Shown: one piece after another, positions 1-5,157 of the stretch | How the letters are laid out: each line of letters opens with the position of its first letter | How positions within the stretch are numbered: the first letter of the stretch is position 1 | DNA from: a virus | DNA: 33,035 bases | Reading direction: 5' to 3' (one strand) | IMG/VR virus record: IMGVR_UViG_3300028653_000007 | Span: 1-33,035 of that record | Program-made: the position numbers and the translations under genes | The notes under the pieces: model-generated | Database searches by the model: none | Seen by the model: the letters and a program-made list of their open reading frames with translations, nothing else | What the model was told of the DNA's origin: nothing

Positions 1-126
1 AAATTTAACCCAATTTCAAAGAAATTTAACCCAATTTCAAAGAAATTTAACCCAATTTCAAAGAAATTTAACCCAATTTCAAAGAAATTTAACCCAATTT
101 CAAAGAAATTTAACCCAATTTCAAAG
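1..126. repeat. Left terminal tandem array, 6 x 21 bp
   Basis: Six perfect head-to-tail copies of a 21-bp unit. Each unit is a 15-bp inverted repeat AATTTCAAAGAAATT (6-bp arms around AAA) followed by TAACCC. The first 111 bases equal the last 111 bases of the window, so the ends are compatible with circular closure, or with a longer array collapsed by assembly. The spacers are identical, so this is not CRISPR. The arrangement resembles iterons, or an array of operators for a dimeric protein; that role is inference. Frame +1 through the array is open and would encode repeated KFNPISK. Confidence 0.95.
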
Positions 127-135
127 AGGACATGG

Positions 136-356
136 ATGACTAATAAACAATTAAAAGAATTTTTTAATATAAAATACGCTGAATGTGTTAAATTTCTTAC
201 GAAATTGTGTTAAGTGTAATATATCAGTCCCTATTGTGTGTTTAGAATGGGCTAAATGTATAAACTGCTAAACATAATATTATACCTTACTGTATATACT
301 GTCGGAAAGTAGGTGTTAAATTCTATAAACTTAATAACCAAGGTAGATTTTGTTAA
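136..356 (+). pseudogene. Broken Cys-rich (zinc-binding-like) small ORF
   Basis: ATG at 136 follows GAGGA at 127-130 and opens a reading frame that stops at 211-213 (25 aa). The stop lies inside a copy of the palindromic repeat. Removing 22 bp (one repeat unit bounded by TGTGTTAA at 184-191 and 206-213) joins the start to a downstream frame ending at 271. The result is a 37-aa product with CVKC and CINC motifs. A second frame (264-356) continues with YCIYC and ends GRFC, suggesting a further one-base lesion near 264-271. The CxxC pairs suggest a zinc ribbon, but I recognise no family. It may be a decayed gene, or the 25-aa peptide may be real. Confidence 0.4.
184..213. repeat. Palindromic repeat copy inside small ORF
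   Basis: Variant of the terminal repeat in the opposite orientation: GTGTTA, then AATTTC-TTAC-GAAATT (4-base loop instead of 3), then GTGTTA again. Direct 8-bp copies TGTGTTAA flank it 22 bp apart. It interrupts the Cys-rich ORF. Confidence 0.75.
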
Positions 357-376
357 ATTTCTTTGAAATTGGGTTA
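352..376. repeat. Solitary copy of terminal palindromic repeat
   Basis: Contains GTTA, then AATTTCTTTGAAATT, then GGGTTA: the exact reverse complement of the terminal unit. It starts at the stop codon of the second piece of the Cys-rich ORF and lies about 25 bp beyond the end of the minus-strand ORF at 400-611. Confidence 0.9.
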
Positions 377-399
377 CAGGCAATATTCTTTCTTCTGTT

Positions 400-611
400 C
401 TACATATCTAATAACCAATCAAGCGCTTCATCCATGTCCTTAAATTCACTAGCGTTCTTACAACGATTACGCCTTTCTTGTTCTTCCAGTTCTTTACGTT
501 GCAGTTTTAACTGCTTCCGCTTTTCAACTTCCAACTTCTTTAACTGCTTCCGCTTTTCAACTTCCAACTTCTTTAACTGCTTCTTTGTTTGTCTGGCTTC
601 TTTGCTTTCAT
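400..611 (-). pseudogene. Frameshifted small coiled-coil protein
   Basis: A near-ideal Shine-Dalgarno AGGAGG sits 4 bases before ATG at 611-609. That frame stops after 12 codons. The minus-1 frame is open to TAG at 402-400 and looks like real protein: a Lys/Glu-rich coiled coil with two exact 11-residue repeats (KRKQLKKLEVE), then a C-terminus FKDMDEALDWLLDM. One extra A in the AAA run near 601-603 would give a continuous product of about 70 aa. It may be a true lesion, an assembly or homopolymer error, or programmed frameshifting; no canonical slippery heptamer is present. Function unknown. Confidence 0.55.
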
Positions 612-779
612 ATAACCTCCTGTTTTTTGTTATACTAGCGTTTGAGCTTCACAACTAGAAACGTTGCTCAGCTCAAGCTTACTGTTATGTTTTCCAGCTT
701 CTTTTTCTTCTCAACCCCCACCAGTATCTTTTAATATTTTCAGCTATCTTTTTACAGTAGGTAAAATTATCCCGCTAGG

Positions 780-800
780 ACGGCACGCTGTTTGTGCCGT
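780..800. other. Perfect 7-bp hairpin
   Basis: ACGGCAC, a 7-base loop, then GTGCCGT. No T-run follows on either strand, so it does not look like an intrinsic terminator. A 12-bp palindrome ACTTATATAAGT follows at 804-815. Role unknown. Confidence 0.5.
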
Positions 801-1055
801 AACACTTATATAAGTTATACTCGCTACGCTCGTCTTTCAGGTTTTATTTACTGTTTTAACAACTTCTTTTTAAGAGAGTTTTATAAAGCTACTCCCCTAT
901 TTTTTAAAGTTGATAGTGTTAGTTAAGCCTAAACAACTTGTACATATTTATCAGAGATTTTAAATCTGATTTCCGTCTGTGCTAAGTATCAGGTCGTTCT
1001 ACTTTCTCTGTATGTCGTTCCCCCGTTTTGTTACACATAACGGTTTTGCTCGTTC

Positions 1056-1143
1056 CAACAATCGTTAAAAATTGAAGTTTAGGCACACATGCCAAGTGTT
1101 TTTGTTTTGTCGCTGTATTCAATTTTCAATTTTTAATTTGTTG
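1056..1143. repeat. Large inverted repeat enclosing a small hairpin
   Basis: Arms are CAACA + TTAAAAATTGAA (1056-1060, 1065-1076) and TTCAATTTTTAA + TGTTG (1125-1136, 1139-1143): a perfect 12-bp stem, a small internal loop, then 5 bp more. Inside the loop lies GGCA-CACA-TGCC (1082-1093). The arm 12-mer recurs elsewhere in the region. Confidence 0.6.
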
Positions 1144-1154
1144 AGAAAATAAAA

Positions 1155-1227
1155 TCCCGGATTGAAAGTGGTCGAGTACACCTTCGCGCCGGGAAATTAA
1201 CTAACACAATTCTTGCAAGACTCGACC
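1155..1227. other. Possible pseudoknot / structured RNA element
   Basis: Stem 1 pairs TCCCGG (1155-1160) with CCGGGA (1189-1194). Its loop contains GGTCGAGT (1170-1177), perfectly complementary to ACTCGACC downstream (1220-1227). Crossing stems of 6 and 8 GC-containing pairs give H-type pseudoknot topology. They stand out as GC-rich islands in AT-rich DNA. A competing inner hairpin (GAAAGTG with CACCTTC, one mismatch) uses the loop. CTTGCAAG at 1212-1219 is also palindromic. The topology exists on both strands, so the transcribed strand is unclear. Confidence 0.4.
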
Positions 1228-1284
1228 CTTACATATACTTATATATATAATATTTTTATTAATTAATTCAATTTTTAACATAAT

Positions 1285-1304
1285 TTTAAAAATATATTTT
1301 TAAA
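1285..1304. repeat. Perfect 20-bp AT palindrome
   Basis: TTTAAAAATATATTTTTAAA is a perfect palindrome. A near copy lacking one A lies at about 1767-1786. It could be a protein-binding site or an easily unwound element. Confidence 0.5.
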
Positions 1305-1363
1305 CATGACCTAAAGTATCATATTTAGATACTCCTTGTAATTTATAATGTCTAGCAACTATT

Positions 1364-1557
1364 CTATCTAAGGCACAACATTAATAATAATTAATTTTAA
1401 AAGTGCTTGCCTTTTGAACCAGAAGTCAAAAATTGATGCACAATGTAAGTTATTGTGCCTAGTATACAATATTTTTTAACTATTTAGCAACTGTTGAATA
1501 ATTCAACACTATCTAAGGCACAACATTAATAATAATTAATATGATAGCGCTTGCCTT
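1364..1557. repeat. 32-bp direct repeat pair, 145 bp apart
   Basis: Identical 32-bp copies start at 1364 and 1509 (beginning CTATCTAAGGCACAAC). Each is followed by a related GTGCTTGCCTTTT or GCGCTTGCCTTTT box, the second of which is a -35-like element. The palindrome GTTGAATAATTCAAC (1493-1507) lies just before the second copy. Confidence 0.65.
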
Positions 1558-1579
1558 TTATCAAAAAATTACTTATATT
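1551..1579 (+). promoter_or_regulatory. Sigma70-like promoter (weaker copy)
   Basis: TTGCCT (1551-1556), 17-bp spacer, TATATT (1574-1579). It shares a 20-base core including CAAAAAATTACTTATATTATA with the stronger element at 1791-1819. It points rightward toward the early genes. Confidence 0.35.
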
Positions 1580-1790
1580 ATATCAAGTTAATATAACAAT
1601 GTAAATAATTATACGCCAGGATTCGCCAGGATTTGATGGGACAGTGAGTTGCTGCCTCTTGATATATTATACTATAATTAATAATTATATACCAGTATTT
1701 GATGCCAGCGCGTGCCTTGTACATTATGGCACATAATAATATCAGTATGTGCTTAATATAGTTAATTTTTAAAATATATTTTTAAAGCGC

Positions 1791-1819
1791 TTGACTTTTG
1801 ACAAAAAATTACTTATATT
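1791..1819 (+). promoter_or_regulatory. Sigma70-like promoter for the rightward operon
   Basis: TTGACT (1791-1796), 17-bp spacer, TATATT (1814-1819). It lies about 100 bp before the first ORF remnant and upstream of all plus-strand genes to 3463. It is the best consensus match in the region. Confidence 0.5.
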
Positions 1820-1915
1820 ATACTTATTAATATCAGGCACAATATTTTTTAACAGTATTTGAGCCGAAAGTTAAAAATTGAATTTTTATGACATTTTGAC
1901 AGATTTACTGACATA

Positions 1916-2181
1916 ATGACAGGCACTTAGGGGCGATATAAAATCATCATCAGGAACAACATTTTATCAGGCACAACAATTATATGATAGTCACACCGAT
2001 TGGTACAGTAATACAGATATGTATGATGTTATTAATGATGTAAAGTATTATTATGCCGAGAGACGGGATGATAATGATGTATTATATAGAGTGTACTGGC
2101 TGGTAGATTTATGCTTGGGGATGTGATGGTTCACAGGCATGTGATTATAATAGTACAGATTTTGGCGAAATAGACGATTAA
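1916..2181 (+). pseudogene. Frameshifted acidic Tyr-rich ORF
   Basis: The frame from 1920 to the TGA at 2124-2126 has protein-like composition, including YDSHTDWYSNTDMYDVIND and VKYYYAERRDDNDVLYRVYW. Skipping one T in the TTT run at 2108-2110 moves into a frame continuing YAWGCDGSQACDYNSTDFGE and ending at TAA 2179-2181. The only ATG ahead (1916) is one frame off; an in-frame ATG lies at 2019. It is therefore either decayed at two sites, or a shorter gene starting at 2019 with one homopolymer error. Family not recognised. It would be the first gene of the rightward operon. Confidence 0.4.
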
Positions 2182-2224
2182 TGGAAAAATTCAATAAAAA
2201 TCTTAAATTTAATATGGCATTATA

Positions 2225-2380
2225 ATGAGTGAGCAAGAATTTAAAAACTTATCAAAAAATCCTCCGGCAAAAAGAGATAATTATTATGTACCTCTTGAGG
2301 TAGTAGAGATGAGGCGCTTGATACAACGTGCAAAGGATTTATTAAAAAAGCAAAAGCAAAAAGAGAAACAAAATGAATAA
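2225..2380 (+). CDS. Small basic hypothetical protein (51 aa)
   Basis: Starts MSEQEFKNLSKNPPAKRDNY and ends in a Lys/Gln-rich helix (KKQKQKEKQNE). There is no clear ribosome-binding site. Its last 8 bases overlap the start of the following nuclease-like gene (ATG at 2373, stop at 2378-2380), which suggests translational coupling in one operon. The charged C-terminal helix could bind nucleic acid or a partner protein. Family not recognised. Confidence 0.6.
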   Translation: MSEQEFKNLSKNPPAKRDNYYVPLEVVEMRRLIQRAKDLLKKQKQKEKQNE

Positions 2381-3110
2381 AAATAATAGATATGTTGCTG
2401 AATGGGAAAATTATAGAGTAATAGCTATACAATTAACTGATAGTGAGTTACAGCTATGTCGTGATATTGCAGAGGGCATGGCACAAGATAAAAATAATGT
2501 TTGGAAAAATAGAAATATGGCTTATGAGCAATCATATGTGGGAAAAAAAGGTGAAGTAGCTGCTCACAAGTGGTGTAGAGAAGATATAACTAATGTACAG
2601 GGACTCCTGAACGGTAATTATGTGTGGAAAACAGACCTTATACATTGTGGCAGAAAAATAGAAGTAAAAAGTAAATCCCAAGAAATGGAGAATAAATTTG
2701 GTACATCATTTTTTGTACAAAATGATATTGATAGGCGCGATAATAACTTATTAGATTATAAGTTAGCAAGTGATAGACACATTGCTTGTTTCACGGAAAG
2801 AGATGAAAATACAATGGTATTACGAGCATTTTTCCCAGCAACAATATTATTAGATTGTAAATTATATCATGATGATGAGGTGCCGGGTAAAAAAGTATTT
2901 TTTTTAAGGGAATTAATGGAGACATTACAAACTGATGATATGCTAAAATTTAATATATCATCACAAAATATAATACCAGATTATCACGATTTACAGCCGG
3001 CTAATGTGTTGTCTAGAAATACATCAATAGATTTTAAAGCTAAAAATGATAATATTCAGAGATGGAAAAATATGTTGGATGATATTATTTTGGAAAAAGA
3101 AAAACATTAA
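2373..3110 (+). CDS. Putative PD-(D/E)XK-type nuclease
   Basis: A 245-aa soluble protein. Residues 57-100 read like a PD-(D/E)XK core: GKKGEVAAHKW with Glu61 in the first helix, then Asp88 (KTDLI) followed nine residues later by the hallmark EVK (Glu97, Lys99). Such proteins cut DNA using a metal at the Asp/Glu/Lys site; phage members act in recombination, host DNA breakdown or anti-defence. The rest (residues 105-245) has no motif I recognise. The gene overlaps the 51-aa ORF and lies 32 bp ahead of the PC4-like ssDNA-binding gene. A nuclease next to an ssDNA binder suggests DNA processing. The assignment rests on motif spacing only. Confidence 0.6.
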   Translation: MNKNNRYVAEWENYRVIAIQLTDSELQLCRDIAEGMAQDKNNVWKNRNMAYEQSYVGKKGEVAAHKWCREDITNVQGLLNGNYVWKTDLIHCGRKIEVKSKSQEMENKFGTSFFVQNDIDRRDNNLLDYKLASDRHIACFTERDENTMVLRAFFPATILLDCKLYHDDEVPGKKVFFLRELMETLQTDDMLKFNISSQNIIPDYHDLQPANVLSRNTSIDFKAKNDNIQRWKNMLDDIILEKEKH

Positions 3111-3142
3111 CTACATAAGTTAAATCAAAAACGGAGGTTATT

Positions 3143-3463
3143 ATGTCAGAAGAAAAAAGTAAATTAATTGGTGTGATTAAAAAATCTAACACCGAGCAGA
3201 TACAGGTAAAAGTTAGATTGTACAAAGATATATTGTTAGCAGATGCAAGAATCTGGTATATTACCGATGAGGGCTGGGCGCCGACACGAAAAGGTCTTAG
3301 TTTTACAAAAAATAGTTTGGAACAAATAATACCTATGTTACAACAGATATTAGATGTAATGAATAATGTCAAGAAAAAGGAAGAGACAAAAGAAGTAAAA
3401 GAAGAGACGAAAGTAGTTACACAGGATAAACTTGCAGAAATTATTAAGAAGAATACTGAATAA
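3143..3463 (+). CDS. PC4/YdbC-like ssDNA-binding protein
   Basis: 106 aa with a strong GGAGG five bases before ATG. Residues 21-70 match the PC4 fold pattern: beta strands (QVKVRLYKDI, ARIWYITDEGW), the basic turn PTRKGLSFT (residues 48-55, like the RKGISL motif of PC4 homologues), then a helix (NSLEQIIPMLQQIL). PC4/YdbC proteins dimerise and bind ssDNA or melted duplex. The C-terminal 30 residues are a charged KEE/KEV tail, probably disordered. It is the last gene before the convergent terminator. It may protect ssDNA or modulate transcription. The family is inferred from the motif by eye. Confidence 0.7.
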   Translation: MSEEKSKLIGVIKKSNTEQIQVKVRLYKDILLADARIWYITDEGWAPTRKGLSFTKNSLEQIIPMLQQILDVMNNVKKKEETKEVKEETKVVTQDKLAEIIKKNTE

Positions 3464-3464
3464 G

Positions 3465-3485
3465 TATAGTCTATAGTCTATAGTC
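3465..3485. repeat. Three tandem TATAGTC heptamers
   Basis: TATAGTC occurs three times in direct tandem immediately after the PC4-like gene and before the terminator. Role unknown; it may be simple slippage. Confidence 0.7.
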
Positions 3486-3525
3486 CTGAATATGACTTAA
3501 AACTATTTATTTTGCTTCTCCTAGC

Positions 3526-3558
3526 AAAAAACGGTTGGCTTGATACCAACCGTTTTTT
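3526..3558. terminator. Bidirectional terminator between convergent operons
   Basis: A perfect 13-bp stem: AAAAAACGGTTGG, loop CTTGATA, CCAACCGTTTTTT. The A- and T-runs give a U-tract in both directions. It ends the rightward early operon and the leftward late operon. The last bases overlap the stop codon (3557-3559) of the DUF5675 gene. Confidence 0.93.
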
Positions 3559-3961
3559 ATTTATTAATAATTTCTATTTCACATCTTTCAGTTTTTAGAG
3601 ATTCTTTGAGTATGGGGAAAAATTTTTCAAAAGTTATTTTAGAATTTAGTACAGTATCTGGTTGTATAGTATTACCCACTAGCAAGCATCCTTCAGTATC
3701 TTTATCTGTATTTCCTGCATGTATTCTGATACTGTCAAATAATGGTACTAATAATATATGTGGCATATCTTGTAAAAATCTAGTAGAATAATCTATAATA
3801 ACAGGATATGTCCCTTCCCATATTGCTGTTTGCCCTTTAATTTTATTGGGATATACTCTTATAACATCTTCTAAAACAAAACAAAACCAATTATTATTTA
3901 TATATAAATCACTAATAGTTGATACTGTAGTATATATTTTTCTTTCTACTCGTAGATGCAT
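3557..3961 (-). CDS. DUF5675 family protein, candidate endolysin
   Basis: 134 aa matching the DUF5675 pattern: FVLEDVIRVYPNKIKGQTAI, WEGTYPVIIDYSTRF, then RIHAGNTDKDTEGCLLVG with His81 and Cys92. The His-Gly to Gly-Cys arrangement recalls the HxG and SxGC motifs of L,D-transpeptidase (YkuD) folds, so action on peptidoglycan is plausible. That is inference, as the family has no function I can cite. Its ATG overlaps the stop of the preceding membrane-anchored coiled-coil gene (TAATG), forming a likely lysis pair at the end of the late operon. No signal peptide is seen, so export would need a holin. Confidence 0.7.
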   Translation of the reverse strand: MHLRVERKIYTTVSTISDLYINNNWFCFVLEDVIRVYPNKIKGQTAIWEGTYPVIIDYSTRFLQDMPHILLVPLFDSIRIHAGNTDKDTEGCLLVGNTIQPDTVLNSKITFEKFFPILKESLKTERCEIEIINK

Positions 3962-4392
3962 TAGATAATACCTAACAGATGTTTAATCATATTAATCCTA
4001 TCTATGGGGTTTGAGGCAAACCAGATGTATATTGTTGCAATAATAACAAATAAAGTTTTTCTAATATTTATTTTTTTGAATGTGTCGCCGAGGCGCCAAT
4101 TAATAGGTGATGATGAAATATGTTCAGTAAGTTTATTATTAACTTCTATAATTTTATTCATTACATCTTGTATAGATTCGTTGAGACCTTTTCGGCCATT
4201 TGCCTGCACATTATTAATTGCATAATCTATATTATCTATTTTATTTTCAATATTAACAAACGTTTTATTTTCATCTTTTACGTGTGTATCAATTTTTTCA
4301 TGCAATGATTCAATTCTTTCCGTAAGTGTACCTAGTATATATTTTTCATCATTTGTCATTTTATCAGTTCCATCTCCATCTGCTGTTGGCAT
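3961..4392 (-). CDS. Coiled-coil protein with C-terminal membrane anchor
   Basis: I place the start at 4392 (143 aa, MPTADGDGTDK), because AGAAAGG lies 7 bases upstream and this avoids a 49-bp overlap with the preceding gene; an earlier ATG at 4461 is also open. The N-terminal half is a charged coiled coil (TERIESLHEKIDTHVKDENK). A hydrophobic segment near the C-terminus (TLFVIIATIYIWFAS) is a likely transmembrane helix. The same architecture occurs in the 148-aa protein at 32465-32911. Next to the DUF5675 gene, a holin or lysis-accessory role is plausible but unproven. Confidence 0.65.
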   Translation of the reverse strand: MPTADGDGTDKMTNDEKYILGTLTERIESLHEKIDTHVKDENKTFVNIENKIDNIDYAINNVQANGRKGLNESIQDVMNKIIEVNNKLTEHISSSPINWRLGDTFKKINIRKTLFVIIATIYIWFASNPIDRINMIKHLLGII

Positions 4393-4412
4393 ATCTATTC
4401 CTTTCTTATTTA

Positions 4413-4787
4413 TTACATCCATGTAGGTTGATTTATATTTAATTTTGGTGTTACTTTCCAAGATTCTTTTTTCTTGGGATTGCCACCTTTATATGCATGT
4501 ATTTGTTGCCCATCATCAAATTTATAACCCACTGATGGAGCTTCTGGAAATAACTGTTTGTTAAGTGTATCTTTTTTTGATATAATTGGACCATTAACAT
4601 TTGTCTGTTCTTCATTTGTATTACTACTTTCACCTTCATTTAATTCAGGTTCATTTTGCTGCTCAACAAAGTTATGTCTATTAGTCAAATCACCGGCTTT
4701 ATGAGTTTTAGAATTAATAGTGGTATTAGAAGTATTATTTTTTTTAAAATATTGTACTAATTTCTGTACTTCAAATTGGCGAGCCAT
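4413..4787 (-). CDS. Hypothetical hydrophilic protein (124 aa)
   Basis: Starts MARQFEVQKLVQYFKKNNT. The middle (residues 20-75) is rich in Asn, Thr and Glu and probably disordered; the C-terminus is basic (GNPKKKESWKVTPKLN). It lies 2 bp after the Cys-cluster gene and 20 bp before the membrane-anchored coiled-coil gene, so all are co-transcribed. Family not recognised. By position after the ejection-protein genes it may be a minor virion or lysis-associated protein. Confidence 0.7.
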   Translation of the reverse strand: MARQFEVQKLVQYFKKNNTSNTTINSKTHKAGDLTNRHNFVEQQNEPELNEGESSNTNEEQTNVNGPIISKKDTLNKQLFPEAPSVGYKFDDGQQIHAYKGGNPKKKESWKVTPKLNINQPTWM

Positions 4788-4789
4788 AG

Positions 4790-5146
4790 TTATTTCCTCT
4801 CAAAATATACACAACATCCATTTTCTACGACACTAACATTTAATCTTGAACAATAATTATTTTTAAAATATTCACAATCTGAACATTTAAATTCATAACC
4901 ATCTCCAATTTCATATTTAGCGTCTTTTTCTCTTTGTAAATCTGTAGATAATGATGGTGTTATAATTCTTTGTAATAAATCAAAATGTTTTTTTTCATCT
5001 AATTTTGCTTGCTCAGAATCTACTTTATCCATACTTTCAGGTAAATTGTCTATTACTTCTTGCCAAAATTTTTGACCTAACATTTCATCGGTTAGACCTT
5101 CTTTAGCAAGTTTAATTACTTTAGGAGTCATTTTAATTTTTAGCAT
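4790..5146 (-). CDS. Small protein with HiPIP-like Cys cluster
   Basis: 118 aa. A helical N-terminal part (residues 1-75) is followed by a C-terminal Cys cluster: Cys88-x2-Cys91-x7-Cys99-x11-Cys111-Cys112 within CSDCEYFKNNYC and VENGCCVYF. The CxxC...C...C order with aromatic residues before the last Cys recalls high-potential iron-sulfur proteins and similar domains in phage virion modules. It could equally bind zinc. The gene lies 11 bp after the 865-aa internal virion protein. Metal binding is inferred from Cys spacing; no enzymatic role can be assigned. Confidence 0.6.
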   Translation of the reverse strand: MLKIKMTPKVIKLAKEGLTDEMLGQKFWQEVIDNLPESMDKVDSEQAKLDEKKHFDLLQRIITPSLSTDLQREKDAKYEIGDGYEFKCSDCEYFKNNYCSRLNVSVVENGCCVYFERK

Positions 5147-5157
5147 AATTAGTTCTC

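Larger units (their letters stand above)
612..1915. other. Long non-coding region with hairpins and shuffled repeats
   Basis: No intact ORF with a plausible start was found on either strand. The region holds many inverted repeats, the 12-mer TTAAAAATTGAA four times (1065-1076 and 1871-1882 on plus, 1125-1136 and 1267-1278 on minus), and GGCACAA five times (1372, 1517, 1836 and 1970 on plus, 1453-1459 on minus). ACAATATTTTTTAAC occurs twice (1466, 1839) and CGCCAGGATT twice in tandem (1614-1633). The minus strand between about 660 and 780 shows short protein-like stretches in different frames, possibly decayed coding sequence. Repeat density and AT-richness suit an origin or control region; that is inference. 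Confidence 0.5.

Noticed and set aside
1-126. CRISPR array
   Set aside because: The spacers are a constant 6 bp (TAACCC) and there are no cas genes, so it is a simple tandem repeat.
1-126. Telomere-like repeat (TTAGGG similarity in the GGGTTA spacer)
   Set aside because: The hexamer occurs once per 21 bp and is replaced by GTGTTA in internal copies; the match is coincidental.
350-658. Plus-strand open frame of 102 codons starting TTG
   Set aside because: It lies antisense to the lysine-rich coiled-coil frame at 400-611, which has a perfect AGGAGG. The Cys/Phe/Ser-rich composition is that of a shadow frame.
1150-1230. HDV-like ribozyme on the minus strand
   Set aside because: Strand order is suggestive, but P1 and P2 strands are separated by a long linker and the P3/P4 hairpins are not evident; reported only as a possible pseudoknot.
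2051-2432. Two minus-strand open frames (61 and 63 codons)
   Set aside because: Both are antisense to better-supported rightward coding sequence (the frameshifted ORF and the 51-aa gene), and lack ribosome-binding sites.
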